A program made the position numbers and the translations under genes. Positions 7,887-16,301 of a stretch of DNA of 37,281 bases are shown here, piece by piece (position 1 is the stretch's first letter; each line of letters starts with the position of its first letter). The stretch lies in the NCBI GenBank assembly GCA_051646055.1, contig JBOFCM010000124.1, positions 1 through 37,281 on the forward strand, in the 5' to 3' direction. Origin of the DNA: JAGNZR01 sp051646055. Lineage in GTDB: Bacteria; Fusobacteriota; Fusobacteriia; Fusobacteriales; Fusobacteriaceae. The notes beneath the pieces are model-generated. The model was given only the letters and a program-made list of their open reading frames with translations, made no database searches and had not been told where the DNA came from.

Positions 7887-9173
7887 TTAGTACATTTTAG
7901 CTGTTAATCTGTTAAATCCTAATTCATTTGTAGCACCTGTGATAACTTGTATCTCTGCAACTATAGATCCGTCTGGTTGAAGTGATCCATCAAATCCTCC
8001 AGCTATAGTATCTATATAATCTACCATTCCAATCAATCTTTCCATTGGTGGAAGTGTTATCATTTCGTTGGCATTTCCTCCAGTTACCACTGCATCAGCA
8101 GCTTTGTCTGCATCTGCTAGCGATTGAGAAGATCCATCTCTTCCTGCATACTCATCAGTTACGATTACAGTTTTAACTCCCTCTGCTTCTATTTTTTTAC
8201 AGTTCATTATTAGATCTGTATCTGGATTTCCGAATCCCTCTTGAGAAACGATTGCACCGTCTAGTCCCATCTGCTTACAAAGTTTAGCTGTCCAGTCTGA
8301 AGATCTCATTTTGTCAGCAAGATAAACGTTCTCATTAGTTATGATAACTCCCATGAAGTTAATCTCTTTTCCATGCTTAGCGTATAATGATTTGATAATT
8401 GGATTATTTATATGGTGGTAAGTTGTATTTTTGTCACAAGCTGAAACACAGTTTCCACTTACGATAGCTCCATCCATAACCTCAGTTGGATAAAGAATTG
8501 TAGGAACTATTTTCTTAGCATCTACACCATAAACATATGTATCATGGAGAAGCCCTTGAGTTTGAAGCATATATACATATCCAACCTTTGGTAAATCTGG
8601 ATACTCGTTAGCTTGCTCTAAAAGTGTCTTAGTCTCATATGAAATTTTATTGTCTGGAGTTAAATCTTTTGAAAGTTCTCCAAAATATGTTGCAACTTTA
8701 AATCCTGCCATTCTTGCAGCAGCTTCATAATCATATTGTGATATTCCCTCTGCTGGCTCGATAACTAAACATACATTATTAAGTTTTGAGAATGGTGTAT
8801 ATTCAGCTCCAGGACCAGTCATATCAACTATTCCCTCTTGGAATCCTACTATTTTTCCACAAGTTACAACAGCTGCACCTTTAAGTACATGAGTAACTCC
8901 TTCTCCTACTGTATCAACTTTTGCTATAACACCTGGAAATATTCCTCCTCTTCCAGATACTTTTGCTCTCGGTTCGATAACATCTTTCACCGGAGTAATT
9001 CTTACTGATTCTCCCGGTCTCGCAAGTTCAACTTTAATGTCCGCAATTTTCTCGTCTTCTAAAACGATTTTTCTTACTTCCTCAGCATTGACGTATAGCA
9101 CACCTTTTTCAACCTTGGAAATATTTCCAAACTGAACATCATTAATAATGATTTCTCCAATTTCTAAACGCAA
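7887..9173 (-). CDS. grdE: Glycine reductase component B proprotein (GrdE)
   Basis: A 428-residue proprotein whose self-cleavage gives the two small subunits of component B. The junction is visible as SGNCVSACDKNTTYHH, with Asn241-Cys242. In characterised GrdE proteins cleavage before this cysteine leaves an N-terminal pyruvoyl group that binds the amino group of glycine. The start codon is TTG: GAGGGGG lies 7 bp upstream and MRLEIGEI matches the conserved N-terminus, with no ATG nearby. Length equals the family norm. It lies between trxA (69 bp) and grdA (46 bp). Confidence 0.95.
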   Translation of the reverse strand: MRLEIGEIIINDVQFGNISKVEKGVLYVNAEEVRKIVLEDEKIADIKVELARPGESVRITPVKDVIEPRAKVSGRGGIFPGVIAKVDTVGEGVTHVLKGAAVVTCGKIVGFQEGIVDMTGPGAEYTPFSKLNNVCLVIEPAEGISQYDYEAAARMAGFKVATYFGELSKDLTPDNKISYETKTLLEQANEYPDLPKVGYVYMLQTQGLLHDTYVYGVDAKKIVPTILYPTEVMDGAIVSGNCVSACDKNTTYHHINNPIIKSLYAKHGKEINFMGVIITNENVYLADKMRSSDWTAKLCKQMGLDGAIVSQEGFGNPDTDLIMNCKKIEAEGVKTVIVTDEYAGRDGSSQSLADADKAADAVVTGGNANEMITLPPMERLIGMVDYIDTIAGGFDGSLQPDGSIVAEIQVITGATNELGFNRLTAKMY

Positions 9174-9242
9174 TTGAAAACCCCCTCTATTTAAATTTTT
9201 TGCACCCTTTAATATTTAAGAAAAATTTTTCCCTATTCCCTA

Positions 9243-9560
9243 TTACAGATTTTTCATTATCATGGCTTTGATATTTTCTATCGTAGCATCGTCCTTAGTT
9301 ACTTCTTGAACTTTTACACCATTGTGATAGATTGCAATTGTCGGAAGTCCTAAGATTTTCTCTCTGATTGCAAGTCTTCTTCCGTTAGAAGTATTGTACT
9401 TTAGAAATTTAATTTTCCCTGTAAATTCACCTTCTAAAGCTTCCAACTGTGGCAATAGAGCCTGGCACGGAACGCATCCGTTGCTGTAGTAATCTACTAA
9501 AACTAGCTCTTTACTCTCAATTACATGAGAGTCAAAATTGTCTTTGTCTAACTCAAACAT
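9243..9560 (-). CDS. trxA: Glycine-reductase-associated thioredoxin
   Basis: A 105-residue thioredoxin of normal length. The active site is GCVPC (Cys29, Cys32) instead of the common WCGPC. This variant is known from thioredoxins of glycine-reductase clostridia, where the protein re-reduces the Cys/Sec pair of selenoprotein A. The conserved cis-proline loop GLPTIAIYHNG is present. AGGAGG precedes the ATG. It lies directly downstream of trxB and upstream of grdE, so it is very likely dedicated to this enzyme. Confidence 0.94.
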   Translation of the reverse strand: MFELDKDNFDSHVIESKELVLVDYYSNGCVPCQALLPQLEALEGEFTGKIKFLKYNTSNGRRLAIREKILGLPTIAIYHNGVKVQEVTKDDATIENIKAMIMKNL

Positions 9561-9626
9561 TTTCTTACCTCCTAAATTTAATCTCTTTAATCTTTATAAA
9601 ATTAATAAAATTTAAAGCTTCCAATC

Positions 9627-10610
9627 CTAGTATAAGTAATCTTCATCTCCGAAGTGCTCATCTAAGTATTTTTCTGCTGCTGTGGCTGCTATCGCTCCAT
9701 CAGCTGCTGCTGTTACTACCTGTCTTAAAAGTTTAGGTCTTAAATCTCCTGCCGCATAAATTCCTTTTACGTTTGTTGCCATATTTTCATCTGTTGGTAT
9801 ATATCCCCAGTCATCAATCGCTACATGTCCCTTAAATAAATCTGTATTTGGATTGAAACCTATAAACATGAATATTCCAAATGTTCCGTCATTTTCATCT
9901 GCAAAATGCTCTCTAGTCTCTCCCGTTCTGTTGTTATATATAACAGCACTCTCTACAATTCCATCTCCTTTTATCTCAAGAATTTCTGTGTTGTAAAGAA
10001 TTTCTATTTTTGGATTTGCTATCGCTTTATCTAAAACCGTTTGAGCACATCTCACATGATCTTTTCTAACTACAAGAGAAACTTTTCTTGCAAACTTCGA
10101 AAGATACATAGCTTCTTCCACTGCAGTATATCCTCCACCTACACAGAAAACTTCCATATCTGTAAAGAAATCCGCATCACATGTTGCACAATAAGATACT
10201 CCTTTACCTGTGAATTCAGCTTCTCCAGGACATCCTAATTTTTTAGGAAGAGCTCCAGTTGCTATTATAATTGACTTAGCCGAATAAACTGTTCCGTCTA
10301 CTGTTGTTAACTTTTTTATTTTTCCACTAAAATCTACATCTTTTACTGTAGCAGCTATTTTTTTAGCTCCAAAGTGCATAGCTTGCTCCATCATTCTTTT
10401 TACAAGATCTGGACCTGAGGTTTCTATTGATCCCTCATGATGAACTGACCCCGGATAGTTAGCCACTTCATCTGTAATAGCTATCTGTCCTCCTCCTGCT
10501 CCTCTCTCTATTATAAGAGTATTCAATTTTGATCTTCCAGCATATAGTGCAGCTGACATTCCTGCCGGTCCTGCACCGATTATAATGAGATCATAGACAA
10601 CATTGTGCAT
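9627..10610 (-). CDS. trxB: Thioredoxin reductase
   Basis: A 327-residue FAD-dependent disulfide reductase that passes reducing power to the neighbouring thioredoxin. It has the FAD-binding GAGPAGMSAA near the N-terminus, the redox site CATCDADF (Cys141, Cys144), a nucleotide-binding GGGYTAVEEA and the C-terminal FAD motif GIYAAGDLR. The ATG at 10610 (MHNVVYD) is chosen: a second ATG 12 bp upstream lies inside the ATGGAGGG ribosome binding site. The basic residues after the second nucleotide fold (VVRKDHVRC) are not enough to decide between NADPH and another donor. Second gene of the operon. Confidence 0.94.
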   Translation of the reverse strand: MHNVVYDLIIIGAGPAGMSAALYAGRSKLNTLIIERGAGGGQIAITDEVANYPGSVHHEGSIETSGPDLVKRMMEQAMHFGAKKIAATVKDVDFSGKIKKLTTVDGTVYSAKSIIIATGALPKKLGCPGEAEFTGKGVSYCATCDADFFTDMEVFCVGGGYTAVEEAMYLSKFARKVSLVVRKDHVRCAQTVLDKAIANPKIEILYNTEILEIKGDGIVESAVIYNNRTGETREHFADENDGTFGIFMFIGFNPNTDLFKGHVAIDDWGYIPTDENMATNVKGIYAAGDLRPKLLRQVVTAAADGAIAATAAEKYLDEHFGDEDYLY

Positions 10611-10646
10611 AATTCCCTCCATATTTTTTAAAGTTTTATAATTAAA

Positions 10647-11045
10647 TTATCTAAATTGATTTATACTTTCTAAGGCATTTTGCAATAAAGCATAATCTAC
10701 CAATTGAAAATCTTCTCTAATCTTATCTGTATAAATCCTTTTCCTACTTCCCTCTATCATCTGTTTTGCCAACTCTATTGAGTCCTCTATAATTTCCATA
10801 GACTGATAATCGAGTTTTCCAGGTTTCTCTGAAAGAACAATGCTCTTATATGGTGTTTCTGAGGGCTTTATGCTCCCAGAAAGAGGATGGGTCAGAAGTG
10901 TATGACCTAAATGTATCAAATTTCTAGCTCTGCAAAGAACATCTAGGTAACCTATTTCTACATTAAAATCGAAATTTCCTTCAAATTTTAAATTATTTAA
11001 TTCATTTTTCACCTTAGGATTATTTGACAGTATCATTTGTTTCAT
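10647..11045 (-). CDS. grdX: GrdX family protein, first gene of the glycine reductase operon
   Basis: A 132-residue cytoplasmic protein matching GrdX in length, position and the central pattern LCRARNLIHLGHTLLTHPLSGSIKPSETPYKSI. GrdX is a conserved companion of grd operons, but its biochemical function is not established. No signal peptide or membrane segment is seen. AAGGTAG lies upstream of the ATG. The gene is first in the transcript, about 70 bp downstream of the -10 element, and leads into trxB after 36 bp. Confidence 0.9.
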   Translation of the reverse strand: MKQMILSNNPKVKNELNNLKFEGNFDFNVEIGYLDVLCRARNLIHLGHTLLTHPLSGSIKPSETPYKSIVLSEKPGKLDYQSMEIIEDSIELAKQMIEGSRKRIYTDKIREDFQLVDYALLQNALESINQFR

Positions 11046-11114
11046 TTTAGCTACCTTTCATTCAGTTTTGTTTCAAATTGTTTTTTGTTGAAGCGATAAA
11101 GCTATCTTGAATTC

Positions 11115-11143
11115 ATTATAACTGGCCGTTATAAATAAGTCAA
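11115..11143 (-). promoter_or_regulatory. Promoter and candidate operator of the glycine reductase operon
   Basis: TTGACT (11138-11143), 17 bp, and TATAAT (11115-11120) form a near-consensus promoter on the minus strand. Its spacer and -10 contain an inverted repeat, TTATAAC (11116-11122) and GTTATAA (11128-11134), separated by TGGCC, well placed for a regulator to block RNA polymerase. The leader before grdX is only about 60 nt and contains no glycine-riboswitch-like structure. Confidence 0.88.
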
Positions 11144-11230
11144 CCATTTTGTAAATTCATTTTTGTATAATAAATATCGGGTTTTGATTTATTTTATAAA
11201 TGATTTCTCTGGGTGGTTTTTCTATGTTTC

Positions 11231-11279
11231 AATAAAAAAAGTAGAAAGAGTTCTTTTTCAAAAGAATACTCTTTCTACC
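11231..11279 (-). terminator. Terminator after the alarmone synthetase gene
   Basis: On the minus strand, 11 bp after the stop codon, GTAGAAAGAG pairs with CTCTTTCTAC (11241-11250 and 11269-11278), with further TCTTTT/AAAGA pairing inside. A T-run at 11234-11240 follows. It separates this unit from the grd promoter. Confidence 0.88.
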
Positions 11280-11289
11280 CCTTCTTAAA

Positions 11290-12063
11290 TTATCTGAATT
11301 TTATGTCCAGTTCTCTCTTTTCAGGATCTCCCGCTTTTTGAAAGGTTACCTCTTTTTTCATTTTTTTTAGAAAAGTCCCCATTTCATCTGCACTTCCAAC
11401 TATTCTATTGAATATAGCTAAATACTCAACAAGTATGGGATTATCCATATCATAAGGATATCTTGTTATATGGTCTATCTCACTCCAAGCTTCTTCAAAA
11501 ACTGTCCTCGCCTGTATTTCTACCAAAGCCTTAACATTTTTCGTAACAAGAATCTGGATGAGATAATGGACAGAACGGTATCCATGATCTCTTATGACCA
11601 CTTCACAATTGAGTTCATTTACAATTTCATCTATATTGTCGCCTCTTCTTAGATTTATCTGGGGGGTTTCCTTCAACTCCCACAAATTTGTAATCTCATG
11701 GTGGATATCTTGCCAGTCATCTTTAAAAAGGTGCAAAACCCTTATTCCTATAAGATCTGTAACTATCTCTTTATAATTATCTAAAGAGATTCCTCTCTCT
11801 GCATACTTAGCACCCTTTCTTATTATTTTTTCTATAAGATGTTTGGGCTTTTTCACCCTTCTTCTCACAGAATGGGAACGTTCAATATCTATAAGTTTTG
11901 AAACTATATGCTCCGCTTCCTTTTCAAGGAAAGGTATCAGCTTCAAATAATCATAATATATCTTTTCAAGCTCATTCCAATTCAATCCGGTACTTTGGAA
12001 ATATTCTTCACTTATGGTAAACTCCTTGAAAAATTGTTCTCTGTCCAACTTCATATTATACAT
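11290..12063 (-). CDS. Small RelA/SpoT-domain nucleotide pyrophosphokinase
   Basis: A 257-residue single-domain (p)ppGpp-synthetase-like protein. The synthetase fold shows VKKPKHLIEKI (70-80), DLIGIRVLHLF (103-113), GYRSVH (161-166) and EIQARTVFEEAWSEIDH (182-198), covering the ATP, acceptor and metal-binding positions of the family. There is no HD hydrolase domain and no TGS or ACT domain, so it is a small alarmone synthetase. A toxic member that modifies other nucleotides or tRNA cannot be excluded. ATG 12063 overlaps the last codons of the SIR2-like gene; a second ATG at 12054 lies 1 bp after that gene's stop and is equally possible. The overlap implies coupled translation. Confidence 0.85.
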   Translation of the reverse strand: MYNMKLDREQFFKEFTISEEYFQSTGLNWNELEKIYYDYLKLIPFLEKEAEHIVSKLIDIERSHSVRRRVKKPKHLIEKIIRKGAKYAERGISLDNYKEIVTDLIGIRVLHLFKDDWQDIHHEITNLWELKETPQINLRRGDNIDEIVNELNCEVVIRDHGYRSVHYLIQILVTKNVKALVEIQARTVFEEAWSEIDHITRYPYDMDNPILVEYLAIFNRIVGSADEMGTFLKKMKKEVTFQKAGDPEKRELDIKFR

Positions 12064-13720
12064 TCCTTATCTCCATCTCAATTTTCATTCTTTTTTTCAT
12101 AAGCTGAGTCGTCTTTGAATTTTCTTTTATCTCAGGAACGGTTACTCTTTCTATCAGTATTCCGTTTCCACTTTTAAATCTAATCGGGTGCTCTCTCTCT
12201 AAAACTATTTCACTGCATCCTTGAAGGTCCAGAGGAGAATCCAGCTCCAAATTTCCCCATGTTTCTATCTTATTTCCGTTGAGGTAGCTCCAAAGCAGAT
12301 AATTTTCATAATAACTCAAAGAACTGCTATAGAATTTTTTTTCTTCTGCCAAAAGGATTTTCTCACTGACAAAATTGTAGTTAGAATAGCTTTCTCTCAT
12401 TATCTGAAATTTCAGCATCTGCAATCTATTGTGAAGGTTCAACTCTCCCTTGATTTTATCAGAATTTATAGACAGATGAATACCTGAGAAAAAACTTATA
12501 AAAAATTCAATTACATTTTTCATCCTTTGGAAAGAGAGATTGGAAAATATCTCATATTCCAGATAATCATTCTCCAGATAGATGCTCCCGTCTTTATTTA
12601 GAACTACAGAAATTTTTATTTTAAACTCTCTGCTCTTCAATTCTAAAAATTTTCCAATTCCAGAGGAGATCAGTTTCAGTTTTACTCCAAAAATTTGCTC
12701 ATCTCCCAGTCTGATGTTGGGATTATCATTTTTAAAAACTATTTTCTCCTCTGAAATTTCAGGTATATTATTAAATTTTATAGGGTTTTTATAAAGATGA
12801 AGAGAATTAAACTGAAGTTCTGGGGCAGTTTCTAATCTAAAACCATTTTTCAGAACTATTTTTTCATTTTTTTCTGAAATCTCTTCATTTTTTAACTCCA
12901 ATTTTTTGTTTTCCTGAAATATTTCAAGCTGTTCGAACTCCTCAACCTTCTCATTCAGTTCCACATCGATATTTTTTTCTTTAAAAGTATGGAGTTCATC
13001 TCCCAATATTTCAACATTGAATCTTTCAAGGAATTCCAAAGCCCTTTCTGAATATTCCTTCTCTCCTGTTATGAAATAGATCGGTTTCAATTCTCCCCTA
13101 TCCAAATCCTTCAATAAAAAAGTGAAAAATTCTATAAGATCACTATTCTCGAGATCACATCCAAAAAAAATAGTTTTTCTATCAGTGAACTCTTTTTTAA
13201 GTTTTTCTATATATTTTTTATAGTATGACAGTATGGTAAATTTTTTAAAATCCTGACCGCTTACTATCAGTTCCTGAGGTGTCTCTACATCTCCGAAACA
13301 TTTATAATACCTTATCTTACTGCTGTCTTTTGCCTCCGGACTTTGAAAAGAGATTTTGTTTATATATTCTCCGCAATGCTTTTCCAGCATCATATCATAA
13401 TCCAAACTTATTATGCTCTCCACTCTGTTGGAAAAAATAAATTTTTTAAATTTTGAAATTCTATCAGAATTTCCCATATAGTGCTGAACTATACTATTTA
13501 CAAGAATCCCCCTGTTCCCTATCCCGAAATCTAAAAATGCCTGTGATATATTAAAAAAAGAGTTTCTATCTGTAATCAGCTCTTTTCTTTCTACAGGAAA
13601 ATTCATATAAAAAAGATTGGATAGAACAGTTCTAGAGGGCATTCCAGTATTTTTTAAAAAATAATCCCCCAAAACAAGATTAATTTTTTCTTTCTGTTCT
13701 AATTTATCGGCTATGCTCAT
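12056..13720 (-). CDS. Degenerate SIR2-like domain protein of unknown function
   Basis: A 554-residue protein. Residues 1-245 follow the order of SIR2-like defence/NADase domains. LVLGDYFLKNTGMPS (15-29) stands where GAGxSxxxGxP is usual, SLDYDMMLE (105-113) for TTNYDxLLE, YKCFGDVETPQELIVSGQDF (139-158) for the KLHG segment and TIFFGCDLENSDL (183-195) for FxGySxxDxdl. The catalytic Asn is Asp and the catalytic His is Phe, so NAD hydrolysis is doubtful; it may bind a ligand only. Residues 245-300 are rich in Glu and Lys. The rest (300-554) is beta-rich to the eye and not recognised. A consensus promoter lies upstream and the gene overlaps the alarmone synthetase gene. The fold is inferred from motifs. 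Confidence 0.6.
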   Translation of the reverse strand: MSIADKLEQKEKINLVLGDYFLKNTGMPSRTVLSNLFYMNFPVERKELITDRNSFFNISQAFLDFGIGNRGILVNSIVQHYMGNSDRISKFKKFIFSNRVESIISLDYDMMLEKHCGEYINKISFQSPEAKDSSKIRYYKCFGDVETPQELIVSGQDFKKFTILSYYKKYIEKLKKEFTDRKTIFFGCDLENSDLIEFFTFLLKDLDRGELKPIYFITGEKEYSERALEFLERFNVEILGDELHTFKEKNIDVELNEKVEEFEQLEIFQENKKLELKNEEISEKNEKIVLKNGFRLETAPELQFNSLHLYKNPIKFNNIPEISEEKIVFKNDNPNIRLGDEQIFGVKLKLISSGIGKFLELKSREFKIKISVVLNKDGSIYLENDYLEYEIFSNLSFQRMKNVIEFFISFFSGIHLSINSDKIKGELNLHNRLQMLKFQIMRESYSNYNFVSEKILLAEEKKFYSSSLSYYENYLLWSYLNGNKIETWGNLELDSPLDLQGCSEIVLEREHPIRFKSGNGILIERVTVPEIKENSKTTQLMKKRMKIEMEIRNV

Positions 13721-13765
13721 ATGACACCCTCATTCCTTCCCATTTATGCTTTTGTTCCACTACTA

Positions 13766-13794
13766 ATTATATCTCAAAGATAGGATTTTCTCAA
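13766..13794 (-). promoter_or_regulatory. Promoter of the SIR2-like/alarmone synthetase unit
   Basis: TTGAGA (13789-13794), 17 bp and TATAAT (13766-13771) on the minus strand lie 45 bp before the ATG of the SIR2-like gene. The unit can thus be transcribed separately from lon, which ends at 13804 with no visible terminator. Confidence 0.85.
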
Positions 13795-13803
13795 GATTTT
13801 TAA

Positions 13804-16176
13804 TTAAAAAGCTGCTTTTATTACATCCTCAAAATAATCCACATAGTGTACCCTTATATCTTTTTTGAGATATTCAGGAAGTTTTTCAAAATCTTTCTCA
13901 TTTGCTTTAGGTATAATAAGTTCAAAAACCTTAACTCTTCTAGCAGCTATAACTTTTTCTTTTAACCCTCCTATAGGAAGAACCTTCCCTGTAAGAGTAA
14001 GTTCTCCAGTCATGGCCGTTCCTTTTTTTACAGGTTTATTTACTGCCAGGGAATAGAGAGCAAGAGCCATAGTTATTCCCGCAGATGGTCCATCCTTTGG
14101 AGTTGCTCCTTCAGGAACATGGAGATGGATTTTATTGGTTTCAAAGAAATTTTTCCCATCTGCCTGACACTGGTTATAATCGCAAATATGGGACCTCACA
14201 TAGGAGTAAGCTATTTCTGAGGACTCTTTCATCACATCACCCAACTGCCCAGTCTGTTTGAATCCTTCCCCCATCTTACTCACAGATATGGCCTCTATGT
14301 AAAGTGTCTCTCCTCCCATAGATGTCCACGCCAGCCCCAAGGTAACTCCTGGAATCTCTTTCTGATAGAGTTCTTCTGCCGAAAAAAGAGGTAATCCCAG
14401 ATATGTTTCTACATTTTTTTCATTTACCTGAACTTTTTTGCTCTCTCCTTGAGCTATTTTTAAGGAGACTTTACGCATAATCTTCCTTATAGCTTTCTCT
14501 AAATTTCTAACTCCAGCTTCTCTGGCATATTTTTCTATTATAAATTCCAAACCTTTTTTATTGAATCCTATCTCACTTTTAGTCATCCCATTTTCAAGAA
14601 GCTGTTTCGGAATAAGGTGTCTGTTAGCTATCTCTATTTTTTCTTCCATTATATATCCAGGTAGCTGAATAAGTTCCATTCTATCCAAAAGAGGTTTAGG
14701 GATAGTATCCAACTGATTTGCCGTGGTTACAAAAAGAATTTTGGAAAGATCATATCTTACGTCTAAGTAGTGATCTAAGAAATCTCTATTCTGCTCAGGA
14801 TCCAAAACTTCCAGAAGGGCCGATGCAGGATCTCCTCTAAAAGAGTTCCCTATCTTATCTATCTCATCTATCATTATTACAGGGTTCGATCTCCCAACTC
14901 TTTTCAGAGCTTGAATTATTTTTCCTGGCATGGCTCCCACATAGGTTCTTCTATGCCCCTTTATCTCAGCTTCATCTACCATACCTCCCACAGAAAATCT
15001 GTAGAACTCTCTTCCAAGAGAGGAAGCTATAGATTTTCCTATGGATGTCTTTCCAACTCCAGGAGGTCCTACGAGGCACAATATACTTCCGCTGACATTT
15101 CCTGTTTTTACAATGGTGCTTATAAATTCCAAAATGTTATTTTTCACATCTTCTAGTCCATAATGATCCCTATCCAAAATCTGCTTGGCTTTTTTTATGT
15201 CCACCTTATCCTGAGAATATACTCCCCAAGGAAGCTCAACTATAGATTGAATGTAAGATCTTGTAACATGATATTCCGGGGAATTTTTATCTATAAGAGC
15301 CAGTTTTCTCATCTGTTCATCTACAACTTCTTTGGCTTCTGTTGAAAGAGTTATCTCCCCCAATCTCTTTTGGATGTTCTCCAGCTCATTGTCTTTTTCA
15401 TCCTGTTCCAAGCCCAGCTCTCTTTTTATAAGTTTTAGCTGTTCTCTAAGAAAAAATTCTTTCTGCTGGGTGCTTATTTTATCATCTATCTCCTTGGATA
15501 TCTTCATTTGAAGTTCAGAGATTTCAAGTTCTTTTTTTAACATTATGAGAAGTTTTTTCGATCTATTTTCCAAAGAAAACTCCTCCAACAACTCCTCCAA
15601 CTCTTTAGCTTCTGCCTTGAGCATAGAAGAGATCAGATCGATCAAAATCCCTGGCCTGTCATAGGTAACGTGGCTCATAAGAAGTCTAAGTTCTTCCTGA
15701 AGAATAGGATTGAGTTTGAATATCTCTTTCAAGGTTCCCATTATTGCCAGCATATATGCCTTCACTTCATCACTGGGAACTTCCTCTTTCTCCCTGTGAT
15801 GCTCCACTGCCCAGATGAGCTCTTCCTCACTTTCAGATAATACCTTTATCTTTTTAAATCTCGTTATACCCTGAACTATGACCTGAATTGCATTTTCTCC
15901 CACATTGTTAATTTTATGAATTTTCACAGATGTCCCTATGTCACACATTTTAGATTTTAAAAAATGCTCCTCATTGAATTCCTCTGCATAAACCAATCCC
16001 ATAAATCCGTTCTTCTCACTTTGAGCTTTTGTTATGGTCTGAATATAATCTTCACCTGTAAAAGTTATCGGAACCATTATATTTGGGAATATAGGTCTTG
16101 TAATAAGGGGGATTATAGGGAGCTGATCTGGCACCATATCATTTATTCTTATAAGTTCGATGTTTTTTCCTTGCAT
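13804..16176 (-). CDS. lon: ATP-dependent Lon protease
   Basis: A 790-residue LonA-type serine protease that degrades misfolded and regulatory proteins in the cytoplasm. It has the N-terminal substrate domain (about 18-205, PIIPLITRPIFPNIMVP), a helical region, and the AAA+ module with Walker A GPPGVGKTS (370-378) and Walker B VIMIDEIDKI. The protease domain has catalytic Ser698 in PKDGPSAG and Lys741 in GGLKEKV. Length is normal for the family. GGAGGA precedes the ATG. It is divergent from the cardiolipin synthase gene. No CIRCE-type heat-shock operator was seen in the 125-bp divergent region. Confidence 0.97.
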   Translation of the reverse strand: MQGKNIELIRINDMVPDQLPIIPLITRPIFPNIMVPITFTGEDYIQTITKAQSEKNGFMGLVYAEEFNEEHFLKSKMCDIGTSVKIHKINNVGENAIQVIVQGITRFKKIKVLSESEEELIWAVEHHREKEEVPSDEVKAYMLAIMGTLKEIFKLNPILQEELRLLMSHVTYDRPGILIDLISSMLKAEAKELEELLEEFSLENRSKKLLIMLKKELEISELQMKISKEIDDKISTQQKEFFLREQLKLIKRELGLEQDEKDNELENIQKRLGEITLSTEAKEVVDEQMRKLALIDKNSPEYHVTRSYIQSIVELPWGVYSQDKVDIKKAKQILDRDHYGLEDVKNNILEFISTIVKTGNVSGSILCLVGPPGVGKTSIGKSIASSLGREFYRFSVGGMVDEAEIKGHRRTYVGAMPGKIIQALKRVGRSNPVIMIDEIDKIGNSFRGDPASALLEVLDPEQNRDFLDHYLDVRYDLSKILFVTTANQLDTIPKPLLDRMELIQLPGYIMEEKIEIANRHLIPKQLLENGMTKSEIGFNKKGLEFIIEKYAREAGVRNLEKAIRKIMRKVSLKIAQGESKKVQVNEKNVETYLGLPLFSAEELYQKEIPGVTLGLAWTSMGGETLYIEAISVSKMGEGFKQTGQLGDVMKESSEIAYSYVRSHICDYNQCQADGKNFFETNKIHLHVPEGATPKDGPSAGITMALALYSLAVNKPVKKGTAMTGELTLTGKVLPIGGLKEKVIAARRVKVFELIIPKANEKDFEKLPEYLKKDIRVHYVDYFEDVIKAAF

Positions 16177-16301
16177 TTTTTTCCTCCTAATAAAAAATTT
16201 TCCTTATACTCTTTTCTAAAAATTCTCTCTACTTCCTTTTATTTTAGGAATTTTTGTAGGAAAAACTCTCATCTGACAGTATATTTTTCAGAGGTGAAAC
16301 A

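Noticed and set aside
11046..11230. Glycine riboswitch upstream of grdX
   Set aside because: The mapped promoter leaves a leader of about 60 nt, and no tandem aptamer-like conserved core is visible.
12056..13720. Active SIR2-type NADase
   Set aside because: The expected catalytic Asn and His positions appear as Asp and Phe, so only a SIR2-like fold is proposed.
16177..16301. CIRCE or other heat-shock operator upstream of lon
   Set aside because: No TTAGCACTC-type inverted repeat is present and no convincing promoter could be assigned for lon or cls.
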